DNA of 64,000 nt from Syntrophotalea acetylenica (GTDB lineage Bacteria; Desulfobacterota; Desulfuromonadia; Desulfuromonadales; Syntrophotaleaceae), in NCBI RefSeq assembly GCF_001888165.1, contig NZ_CP015455.1, forward strand, positions 1,296,001 to 1,360,000, written 5' to 3'. A program made the position numbers and the translations under genes. A model generated the notes under the pieces. It saw only the letters and a program-made list of their open reading frames with translations, was not told the DNA's origin and searched no databases. How positions within the stretch are numbered: position 1 is the stretch's first letter; every line of letters begins with the position of its first letter. This document shows positions 57,187 through 64,000 of the stretch, piece after piece.

Positions 57187-57399
57187 ATGGTAAGCCACTC
57201 ATACTTCAGCCACTACAGGGAGGGAAGTCCGGTGTCGTCTCGTGCAATTGTTTGTCCTGCCTGCCACCAGAAAAAGTTCGAACGGATTCGCAGGGAATTA
57301 TGGATGCGCCTGCTGCCCCGCACGCGCCTGTATTTCTGCCTCCACTGCGACGCCAGATTTCTGATCTTCTTCCAGCGCTTCTCCCTCCGCATCCGGTAA
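57187..57399 (+). CDS. Small zinc-ribbon protein, unknown function
   Basis: The 70-aa product holds two CxxC knuckles, in SRAIVCPACHQKKFERIRRE and LYFCLHCDARFLIF, separated by an Arg/Trp/Leu-rich stretch (LWMRLLPRTR). Small basic proteins of this type are often found in exopolysaccharide regions of Geobacter-like bacteria (memory, not checked). It has its own promoter with a possible operator and is followed by a repeat array. An overlapping frame at 57171 is less convincing because it lacks a complete cysteine pattern. Confidence 0.65.
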   Translation: MVSHSYFSHYREGSPVSSRAIVCPACHQKKFERIRRELWMRLLPRTRLYFCLHCDARFLIFFQRFSLRIR

Positions 57400-57419
57400 G
57401 CCGCAAACCAAAGCCAGGA

Positions 57420-58258
57420 CCATAACGTCAAGGGCATGCACCGCAGAGGACGCAGAGAACGCGGAGAATAAATTTCCGGATAACATCTGATCAACGTCAA
57501 AGGCATGCACCACAGAGCCACAGAGGACACGGAGAACATCACAGAGACAACCTCTGCCGTTGCCTGCCCTCTGTGCTCTCTGTGTCTCTAGCGAGAGAAA
57601 CGAGCGGGTGGTGAAGGTTTTTGGGTTTATGATGAAAGCCAAGGCATGCACCACAGAGCCACAGAGGACACGGAGAAAAACCACAGAGCCAACCTCTGCC
57701 GTTGCCTTTCCTCTGTGCTCTCTGTGTCTCTAGCGAGAGAAACGAGCGGGTGGTGAAGGTTTTTGGGTTTATGATGAAAGCCAAGGGCGTGCACCACAGA
57801 GCCACAGAGGACACGGAGAACATCACAGAGCCAATCTCTGCCGTTGCCTCTCCTCTGTGCTCTCTGTGCCTCTAGCGAGAGAAACGAGCGGGTGGTGAAG
57901 GTATCCAGGGTGTAGATCCGCGTGAATCCGCGCGCATCAGATTGGATCCGCGTTCCATTCAGGGCCACGGTCATGCAAACCAAGGTTTCCGCGTCCCGCA
58001 ACCCGCAAACCGCGTCCCGGAATTTAAAACCAATAGAACACGGATTGCCAAAACTTTCACCACAGAGCCACAGAGGACACAGAGAAAAACCACAGAGCCA
58101 ACCTCTGCCGTTGCCTTTCCTCCGTGCTCTCTGTGTCTCTAGCGAGGGAAGCGAGCGGGTGGTGAAGGTTTTTGGGTTTATGACAAAAAGCCAAGGCAAT
58201 AGAACGCGGATGACGCGGAAACTTCTGGATAAAATCTGATTACAACAAAATAAAAAGC
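57420..58258. repeat. Mosaic repeat array I (CACAGAG units)
   Basis: Units of about 141 bp begin near 57503, 57644, 57787 and 58062, each CACAGAGCCACAGAGGACAC ... CTCTGTGTCTCTAGCGAGAG followed by GGTGGTGAAGGTTTTTGGG. The two halves are complementary. A CGCGGAT/CGCGTCCCGCAA block (57905-58030) interrupts them. No gene is seen. Confidence 0.9.
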
Positions 58259-58263
58259 GATTT

Positions 58264-58335
58264 AACTGGGATCAAGGGGATAAAAGGGATGAGAAGCCAA
58301 AGGATTTTATCTCGTTCATCTCCTCCATCTTAGTT
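58264..58335. repeat. 72-bp AACTGGGAT hairpin unit, copy 1
   Basis: AACTGGGATCAAGGGGAT on the left and ATCTCCTCCATCTTAGTT on the right pair imperfectly. Ends match those of the GxxExxY unit at 47218-47717. Confidence 0.85.
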
Positions 58336-58593
58336 GCAAAAAGTTTTTAAGGTTTAACCCGTGTGCATCATCATCTACTGAAGAAACCGGAGAAACGTCA
58401 CCAGTTGCAAAAAGTTTTTAAGGTTTAACCCGTGTGCATCCGCCGTTATCTGTGGTGAATAAAAGGTTTTGCTTTAAGAATTTAAAGGCATTATCGAACA
58501 CAGATAACAGCGGATAAGGTCAAAGGCAATAGAACGCGGATGACGCGGAAACTTCTGGATAAAATCTGATTACGACAAAATAAAAAGCGATTT
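58336..58593. repeat. ACAGATAAC hairpin and flanking repeated words
   Basis: GCAAAAAGTTTTTAAGGTTT occurs twice; CATCCGCCGTTATCTGTGGT faces AACACAGATAACAGCGGATA, forming a long imperfect hairpin. It is part of a cassette repeated at 58666, 60219 and 61917. Confidence 0.85.
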
Positions 58594-58665
58594 AACTGGG
58601 ATAAAGGGGATAAAAGGGATGTGAAGCCAAAGGATTTTATCTCGTTCATCTCCTCCATCTTAGTT
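58594..58665. repeat. 72-bp AACTGGGAT hairpin unit, copy 2
   Basis: Same as copy 1 with GATAAAGGGGAT and GATGTGAAGCC variants. Confidence 0.85.
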
Positions 58666-58960
58666 GCAAAAAGTTTTTAAGGTTTAACCCGTGTGCATCC
58701 GCCGTTATCTGTGGTGAGTAAAAGGCTTTGGGTGTAGATCCGCGTAAATCCGCGTGCATCAGATTGGATCCGCGTTCCATTCAGGGCCACGGTCATGCAA
58801 ACCAAGGTTTCCGCGTCCCGCAACCCGCAACCCGCGTCCCGGAATCTAAGGTTTTCGCGTCCCGCAAACCGCAAACCGCGTCCTGGAATTTCTCCGTGCA
58901 CATCGGACCTTATCCGTGTACTATTCACAGGATCAGCAGTTTTAACAAACAGGGGCGGGC
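58666..58960. repeat. Mosaic repeats ahead of the MntA-HepT genes
   Basis: Repeat of the GCAAAAAGTTTTTAAGG block, ATCCGCGTAAATCCGCG words, and CGCGTCCCGCAACCCGCAA words. No gene is seen. Confidence 0.8.
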
Positions 58961-58962
58961 AC

Positions 58963-59382
58963 ATGCCAGAAAACAGCGCACAGATCGATACTATCGCGGC
59001 ATTTCTCCGCCGGCAGGCGACGGTCCGATTTGCCTACCTGTTCGGATCCCGGGCCCGGGGCGATGCCGGGCGGCTGAGCGACATCGACATTGCGGTGTTT
59101 CTCGATCCGGGCCTTGACCTATTCACCTGCCGTCTGCAGCTCATGGAGCAACTGGCCGTCACCCTGCACAGCGATCGTTTCGACTTGGTGGTGCTCAACG
59201 ATGCCCCAACCACCCTGCGCTACGAAGTGATTCGCGATGGCCGGGTGCTCAAGGAAGACAAGCCCCTCCGGGTCGATTTTGAAACCGGCGTTCTGCGCGG
59301 CTATCTTGACACCGCCCCGTTGCGGAAGACGCAGCAGGCCTATCTCAGGCAGCAACTGGCGGGGGAGAGGAACCATGGTTAA
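58963..59382 (+). CDS. mntA: MntA-type nucleotidyltransferase (antitoxin)
   Basis: The ATG of MPENSAQIDTIAAFLRRQ gives 139 aa. The minimal nucleotidyltransferase motif GSRARGDAGRLSDIDIAV (G28-S29 ... D40-x-D42) is intact. MntA proteins inactivate partner HepT toxins by adding AMP to a tyrosine. Its last codons overlap the next gene by eight bases. Confidence 0.88.
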   Translation: MPENSAQIDTIAAFLRRQATVRFAYLFGSRARGDAGRLSDIDIAVFLDPGLDLFTCRLQLMEQLAVTLHSDRFDLVVLNDAPTTLRYEVIRDGRVLKEDKPLRVDFETGVLRGYLDTAPLRKTQQAYLRQQLAGERNHG

Positions 59383-59788
59383 CAAAAACGTGCTCGCAGC
59401 CCGACTGGACAGGCTGCGGGAATACCTCGATATGCTCAAGGCCATTCAAGCCTACACGTTGACGGATTTTATCAAGGATCCCTTCGTGTACTGCGCCGCC
59501 GAGCGGTATCTGCATCTGGCCATAGAATGCCTGCTGGATATCGGCAACCATGTCATATCCGACCGCGGCTATATCAAGCCAGACAGCTATGCCGACGTTT
59601 TCAGGATACTCGGCGACAACGAGGTCATACCGGCACCCCTCTGCCGGGAGCTGGAAGGCATGGCCTCCTTCCGCAATCTGCTGGTACACGATTATCTCAG
59701 ACTGGACCGCCAGAAGGTCTACCAGATCATCCAGGGTAAGGTTAAAAGCCTGGAGCAGCTTGCAGCAGTATTCGCCGAACTGTTCTGA
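59375..59788 (+). CDS. hepT: HepT-type HEPN toxin (ribonuclease)
   Basis: The 137-aa helical protein has the HEPN RNase motif RX4HXY as R100NLLVH105DY107, the tyrosine being the site modified by MntA. The overlap with mntA and matching partner make a type VII toxin-antitoxin pair. GGGGAGAGG precedes the ATG. The pair is enclosed on both sides by mosaic repeats. Confidence 0.88.
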   Translation: MVNKNVLAARLDRLREYLDMLKAIQAYTLTDFIKDPFVYCAAERYLHLAIECLLDIGNHVISDRGYIKPDSYADVFRILGDNEVIPAPLCRELEGMASFRNLLVHDYLRLDRQKVYQIIQGKVKSLEQLAAVFAELF

Positions 59789-59819
59789 TCTTCAAAACCA
59801 AGGGCATAACATCAGATAA

Positions 59820-60146
59820 CGTCAAAGGCATGCACCGCAGAGGACGCAGAGAACGCAGAGAAAATCATAGAGCCAAACTCTGCCTTTGCCTCTCCTCTGT
59901 GCTCTCTGTGCCTCTAGCGAGAGAAACGAGCGGGTGGTGAGAGCCTGTGATTATAATCGAATATGAAGTTATCCGTGTGCATCCGCCGTTATCTGTGGTG
60001 AATAAAAGGATTTGCTCTAAGAATTTAAAGTCATTATCGAACACAGATAAAATCGGATAACAGCGGATAAGGTCAGAGGCAATAGAACGCGGATGACGCG
60101 GAAACTTCTGGATAAAATCTGATGACGACAAAATAAAAAGCGATTT
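59820..60146. repeat. Mosaic repeat array II
   Basis: One CACAGAG unit (with CGCAGAGGACGCAGAG variants, 59828-59940) and one ACAGATAAC hairpin (about 59970-60075) lead into the next AACTGGGAT unit. No gene is seen. Confidence 0.85.
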
Positions 60147-60218
60147 AACTGGGATAAAGGGGATAAAAGGGATGTGAAGCCAAAGGATTTTATCTCGTTC
60201 ATCTCCTCCATCTTAGTT
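60147..60218. repeat. 72-bp AACTGGGAT hairpin unit, copy 3
   Basis: Identical in its key parts to copy 2 (GGGATAAAGGGGATAAAAGG on the left, CATCTCCTCCATCTTAGTT on the right). Confidence 0.85.
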
Positions 60219-60430
60219 GCAAAAAGTTTTTAAGGTTTAATCCGTGGGCATCCGCCGTTATCTGTGGTGAATAAAAGGTTTTGGGTGTAAATCCGCGTAA
60301 ATCCGCGTGCATCAGATTGGATCCGCGTTCCATTCAGGGCCACGGTCATGCAAACCAAGGTTTCCGCGTCCCGCAACCCGCAACCCGCGTCCCGGAAACC
60401 AAGGTTTCCGCATCCAACCCCCAAACAAGG
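60219..60430. repeat. Mosaic repeats ahead of galE
   Basis: Same order of GCAAAAAGTTTTTAAGG, CATCCGCCGTTATCTGTGG and CGCGTCCCGCAACCCGCAA words as at 58666-58850. It runs to within 10 bp of the galE start. Confidence 0.85.
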
Positions 60431-60436
60431 AACCTT

Positions 60437-61411
60437 ATGAATATTTTAGTCTGCGGCGGGGCCGGTTATATCGGCTCGCACATGGTCAAAATGCTGACCG
60501 AGGCCGGTCATCACACCACAACCTTTGACAACCTCTCCACCGGTCATCGCCTGGCGGTCCAGTGGGGCGAGCTGGTGATCGGCGATCTGCTTGACGAAGC
60601 AGCCCTGCGCGGGCTGTTCGCCGAGCGTCGCTTCGATGCGGTGATGCACTTTTCCGCCAAATCCCTGGTGGGCGAGTCGGTGGCCCAGCCGGCCGCCTAC
60701 TACCGCAACAACGTCATCGGCACCTTCAACCTCCTCGAAGCGATGCGCGCCGCCGGCGTGTCGTGCTTCGTGTTCTCCTCCTCCGCCGCCACCTTCGGCA
60801 ACCCCGTCGCCGGGCGCATCGACGAGCAGCACCCCCAAGCGCCCATCAACCCCTACGGCGAGACCAAGCTGATTGTGGAGCGCATGCTGCGCGACTACGC
60901 CGCCGCCTACGGCCTGCGCTCCGTCAGCCTGCGCTACTTCAACGCCGCCGGCGCCGATCCGGCCGGGCACATCGGCGAAGCCCACGATCCCGAGACCCAC
61001 CTGATCCCCAACGTGCTCAAGGCCGCCCTCGATCCCGCCAAGCAGCTGAAGGTCTTCGGCCAGGACTATGCCACCCCCGACGGCACCTGCGTGCGCGACT
61101 ACATCCACATCAACGACCTGTGCCAGGCGCACCTGTTGGCCCTCGGCCACATGGAGCACCATCAGGGCGCCCACGGCTTCAACCTCGGCAACGGCCAGGG
61201 CTTCTCCATCCTCGAGATCATCCGCGCCGCCGAGCAGGTCACCGGTCAAAAAATCCCCTACCAGGCCTGCGAACGCCGCCCCGGCGACCCGCCGACCCTG
61301 GTCGCCGACGCCACCCGCGCCAGACAACAACTCGGCTGGCAACCCCAATACACCGAAATCACGGAGATTCTCCGCACCGCCTGGCACTGGCACCGTAAAC
61401 AATTGTATTAG
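60437..61411 (+). CDS. galE: UDP-glucose 4-epimerase
   Basis: The 324-aa SDR protein starts MNILVCGGAGYIGSHMVKML and has TFDNLSTGHRLAVQWGE, VFSSSAATFGNPV, the catalytic YGETKLIVERMLRDYAAAYG and RYFNAAGADPAG. It interconverts UDP-glucose and UDP-galactose for the polysaccharide. CAAGGAACCTT precedes the ATG. Codon use is GC-rich, unlike the repeats around it. Confidence 0.94.
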   Translation: MNILVCGGAGYIGSHMVKMLTEAGHHTTTFDNLSTGHRLAVQWGELVIGDLLDEAALRGLFAERRFDAVMHFSAKSLVGESVAQPAAYYRNNVIGTFNLLEAMRAAGVSCFVFSSSAATFGNPVAGRIDEQHPQAPINPYGETKLIVERMLRDYAAAYGLRSVSLRYFNAAGADPAGHIGEAHDPETHLIPNVLKAALDPAKQLKVFGQDYATPDGTCVRDYIHINDLCQAHLLALGHMEHHQGAHGFNLGNGQGFSILEIIRAAEQVTGQKIPYQACERRPGDPPTLVADATRARQQLGWQPQYTEITEILRTAWHWHRKQLY

Positions 61412-61844
61412 AAGGTTAAATTGGTCAGAAAATTGCTTACGTAAAAGCAGTAAAGTCAAAGGCCAAGGCAAAAGGATAAGACAAAAAGCCAAGGCATGCA
61501 CCACAGAGCCACAGAGGACACAGAGAACATCACAGAGCCAACCTCTGCCGTTGCCTTTCCTCTGTGCTCTCTGTGTCTCTAGCGAGAGAATCGAGCGGGT
61601 GGTGAAGGTTTTTGGGTTTATGATGAAAGCCAAGGCATGCACCACAGAGCCACAGAGGACACGGAGAACATCACTGAGACAACCTCTGCCGTTGCCTTTC
61701 CTCTGTGCTCTCTGTGTCTCGAGCGAGAGCATCGAGCGGGTGGTGAAGGTTTTTGGGTTTATGACAAAAAGCAAAGGCAATAGAACGCGGATGACGCGGA
61801 AACTTCTGGATAAAATCTGATTACGACAAAATAAAAAGCGATTT
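61412..61844. repeat. Mosaic repeat array III, first part
   Basis: Two CACAGAG units in tandem (about 61494-61635 and 61636-61770) follow galE. No gene is seen. Confidence 0.88.
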
Positions 61845-61916
61845 AACTGGGATAAAGGGGATAAAAGGGATGTGAAGCCAAAGGATTTTATCTCGTTCAT
61901 CTCCTCCATCTTAGTT
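61845..61916. repeat. 72-bp AACTGGGAT hairpin unit, copy 4
   Basis: Same as copies 2 and 3. Confidence 0.85.
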
Positions 61917-62240
61917 GCAAAAAGTTTTTAAGGTTTAATCCGTGTGCATCCGCCGTTATCTGTGGTGAATAAAAGGCTTTGCTTTGCGAATTTAAAGTCA
62001 TTATCGAACACAGATAAAATCGGATAACAGCGGATAACGTCAAGGGCATGCACCACAGAGCCACAGAGGACACGGAGAACATCACAGAGCCAACCTCTGC
62101 CGTTGCCTTTCCTCTGTGCACTCTGTGCCTCTAGCGAGAGAAGCGAGCGGGTGGTGAAGATTTCCAGCGGTCTTGCAAAAAAGGTTTTTCGCGTCCCGCA
62201 AACCGCAAACCGCGTCCCGGAATCTAAGGTTTCCGAATGA
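61917..62240. repeat. Mosaic repeat array III, second part
   Basis: An ACAGATAAC hairpin (about 61945-62035), a CACAGAG unit (62047-62165) and CGCGTCCCGCAAACCGC words lead to the glmS fragment region. No gene is seen. Confidence 0.85.
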
Positions 62241-62303
62241 AGGCTGTGCTCCCAGGGTTTGGGTGGGGCCGTTAACGGTAGCGAGATTTAATAATTAAAA
62301 CAC

Positions 62304-62332
62304 TTGCATTGTAAAAACTTCAGTAATAAGGT
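62304..62332 (+). promoter_or_regulatory. Possible promoter ahead of the glmS fragment
   Basis: TTGCAT (62304-62309), 17 bp and TAAGGT (62327-62332) lie about 95 bp before the ATG of the truncated glmS. It may be the surviving glmS promoter. Confidence 0.35.
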
Positions 62333-62424
62333 GCTTGCCGTTGTGTGACGTAAGTTGCAGCGCTCCGTCTGGGGCCTGCCGGGCATCGTGGTCAGTATTC
62401 GGGACAGGAGCGGGAACCGCGAAC

Positions 62425-62526
62425 ATGTGTGGAATTGTCGGCTACATCGGAGTCCGTCAGTCTCCGCCCATTATCCTCGAAGGTCTGAAAAACCTTGAGT
62501 ACCGTGGATACGACTCCGCCTGGTGA
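62425..62526 (+). pseudogene. glmS: Truncated glmS (glucosamine-fructose-6-phosphate aminotransferase), 5' fragment
   Basis: [20 protein letters not shown] then [12 protein letters not shown] is the invariant start of GlmS, including the catalytic Cys at position 2, with AGGAGCGGGAACC as ribosome site. After 33 codons a TGG TGA ends it and the sequence turns into IS-related DNA. Complete GlmS has about 600 residues. A functional copy must lie elsewhere. Confidence 0.88.
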
Positions 62527-62575
62527 GAGAATATTGGGGAGATTAAAACTACCGACGAGGTTAATTAACAAATAA

Positions 62576-62944
62576 ACAACGTCCCCTCCTCGGCCCCTGA
62601 CCGAAGAATGCATCAAAGCCTTTGGGCCTATCCCTCGGGCGATGCGCCAAACTTTGACCCTGGACAATGGGTCGGAATTTGCGAATTTCAAAGAACTGGA
62701 AAAGAAGACCCAACTGAAGGTTTACTTCGCTGATCCCTATGCCGCATGGCAACGAGGTGCCAACGAAAACTCCAATGGCTTACTGCGGCAATATTTTCCC
62801 AAGGGAACCGACTTTCGCAAAATCGAGGAAGACGCAGTTGCTGATGCCGTCAAAAGGTTAAACAACAGGCCACGAAAATGTCTCGGATACCGGACACCCC
62901 ATGAAGTGTTCTGGCCTATGGCCCGTGGTGCACTTGCAAATTGA
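62576..62944 (+). pseudogene. IS30-family transposase, C-terminal fragment
   Basis: The open frame from 62576 reads LTEECIKAFGPIPRAMRQ, TLTLDNGSEFANFKELE and ANENSNGLLRQYFPKGTDF, then NNRPRKCLGYRTPHEVF. These are the second Asp and the Glu of the DDE triad and the conserved end of IS30 transposases. The helix-turn-helix and first Asp are missing. Its 5' edge lies about 50 bp after the broken glmS, so IS30 insertion and deletion probably destroyed both. Confidence 0.9.
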
Positions 62945-63075
62945 ATTCACCCCCCGGGGGAACGTAATATATCCCTTATTTCTGTTGAAAGGGTTTTGCT
63001 TTTACCCCGCGTAATTACCATTATATATCGCTGGTGATTAGAATAAAATTTATGTTGCTTGCGAAAGTTCTATAA

Positions 63076-64000
63076 ATGTCGACCAAACGAAAAACCATTG
63101 TTTTTGCTTTTCTTCAATATGCCCAACTCGCACTGACAATGGCTTATGGTGTTTTTCTTTTGCCTGTATATATTAAGTATCTAAATGCTGATATGTATGG
63201 CGCATGGTTGGCATCTGGCAATATTGTGAGCTGGTTGCAAATTATTGTTCCGGATTGCGGGCAAGTGCTGATGCAACGCTTGGGGGATGCATATGCACGC
63301 AAGGACATCCCTCGTTTTTCTGGAATGGCGACAACAGGTAATCTTGTGACTCTAACCCTCGGACTGGTCATTGTCTTGTTTGCTTGGCTTGTGGGAAACC
63401 ATCTGGATATTTTGCTGAAATTACCCAGTTCAGTTGACGCTCAGAAGCTTGGTACCGCATTTGTGTTAACGGCTATAGGTACGGGGATGATTGTTTATAC
63501 ACAAGCCTATAGTTCTGCCAATTTGGCTTTGCAGGCGACTGGATATTATGGCGTAATAAACCTTGCAGCCTCTTTTATTCGAATCCTCGTGATAATATAT
63601 GGTCTTTTTGTTGCAAAACAGGGTGTGCTTACTCTTGGGATGGGAAATCTTATCTATGGAGCATGTTTGTTGTTGGGGCATTCAGGGGTTTATTTGAAAG
63701 TCTGTTTTCGTAAGAAAATATCAATCGTAGCAAAACCTACATCGTTAAAAGAGCTCGCTTCCCTTTTTTCGTTTTCTACATTTGCCCGTATTGGTGAAAC
63801 ATTTGCTCGCAATGTTGATTACTTTCTGGTTGCACGATTTTTTGGCCCAGAAGTTACAACTTCGTTAAAACTTATCAAATCTGTACCGGAGGCAATTTTA
63901 CCATTTATTCGTACAACAACTCACTCAATTCTCCCACCTTTGATTCAACAGATTGCTAACGGTAGAATTAAACAGAATAAATCCATCTTAATGGAATTTA
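63076..64000 (+). CDS. Wzx-like polysaccharide flippase (partial, runs off the window)
   Basis: The frame from the ATG MSTKRKTIVFAFLQYAQLAL stays open to the window end (308 codons seen). It has many hydrophobic segments (YGVFLLPVYIKYL, LVTLTLGLVIVLFAWLVG, LIYGACLLLGHSGVYL) and the loose pattern of MOP-superfamily oligosaccharide flippases, including DYFLVARFFGPEVTT. It would move lipid-linked repeat units across the inner membrane. It is markedly AT-rich compared with the genes to the left, typical of O-antigen or capsule genes gained by transfer. Confidence 0.75.
   Translation, partial: MSTKRKTIVFAFLQYAQLALTMAYGVFLLPVYIKYLNADMYGAWLASGNIVSWLQIIVPDCGQVLMQRLGDAYARKDIPRFSGMATTGNLVTLTLGLVIVLFAWLVGNHLDILLKLPSSVDAQKLGTAFVLTAIGTGMIVYTQAYSSANLALQATGYYGVINLAASFIRILVIIYGLFVAKQGVLTLGMGNLIYGACLLLGHSGVYLKVCFRKKISIVAKPTSLKELASLFSFSTFARIGETFARNVDYFLVARFFGPEVTTSLKLIKSVPEAILPFIRTTTHSILPPLIQQIANGRIKQNKSILMEF

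Overview
The window looks like a stretch of chromosome from a deltaproteobacterium of the Desulfuromonadia (Geobacter/Pelobacter/Syntrophotalea type). The gene order pheS-pheT-ihfA-merR-surE-pcm-yqaA-nlpD-rpoS and the block yceD-rpmF-plsX-fabH-fabD-fabG-acpP-fabF-rpiB-glyA-dCMP deaminase-nrdR-ribD-ribE-ribBA-ribH-nusB-hom are typical of that group. A Pelobacter carbinolicus-like genome is my best guess. It is an inference from synteny and codon style, not from a search.

Positions 1-25.8 kb are dense housekeeping DNA. They cover phenylalanyl-tRNA synthetase, IHF alpha, the surE-pcm-nlpD-rpoS stationary-phase cluster, apt, tRNA-Arg(CCU), mazG (minus strand), a complete fatty-acid and phospholipid initiation operon, one-carbon and nucleotide genes, the riboflavin operon and homoserine dehydrogenase. 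A 181-bp tandem array abuts the pheT stop codon. plsX and fabG each carry an apparent one-base deletion in a G run; both genes are essential elsewhere, so sequencing error is the first explanation.

Positions 25.8-40.4 kb hold trmL, an O-acetylhomoserine sulfhydrylase, an NFACT-family protein, IHF beta, two tandem XRE-cupin regulators, the biotin genes bioB-bioD and bioA (separated by about 1.9 kb of repeats), a nicotinamidase and an HpnB-like glycosyltransferase. A BirA-type operator overlaps a near-consensus promoter ahead of bioB.

Positions 40.8-64 kb form an exopolysaccharide locus: a Wza-like export lipoprotein, a Wzc-like BY-kinase, a CpsB phosphatase, UDP-glucose dehydrogenase, UDP-glucuronate epimerase, GalE and a Wzx-like flippase running off the window. 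Inside it sits a sulfate-activation set (SLC13/RCK transporter, CysD, a CysN-CysC fusion and CysQ) with no sulfite-forming reductase beside it. This suggests PAPS for a sulfated polysaccharide. Two orphan small genes of the GxxExxY and four-helix-bundle (S23) families, a MntA-HepT toxin-antitoxin pair, a glmS 5' fragment and an IS30 fragment are scattered through it.

The most unusual property is the repeat load from 25.8 kb onward. Four repeat types fill nearly every intergenic space. (1) A roughly 510-bp structured element (12 copies, R1-R12) has short terminal inverted repeats and hairpins whose two arms change together between copies. (2) Heptanucleotide tracts (AAAGGTG, CGAGGCC, TAAGCTG, GTGCTGA and relatives) start within a few bases of stop codons and end at ribosome binding sites. 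(3) Mosaic arrays of CACAGAG, ACAGATAAC and AACTGGGAT hairpin units fill 57.4-62.2 kb. (4) A 500-bp inverted-repeat-bounded unit carries the GxxExxY gene; its ends match the ends of four 72-bp gene-less units about 11-14 kb away, which suggests an autonomous/non-autonomous pair.
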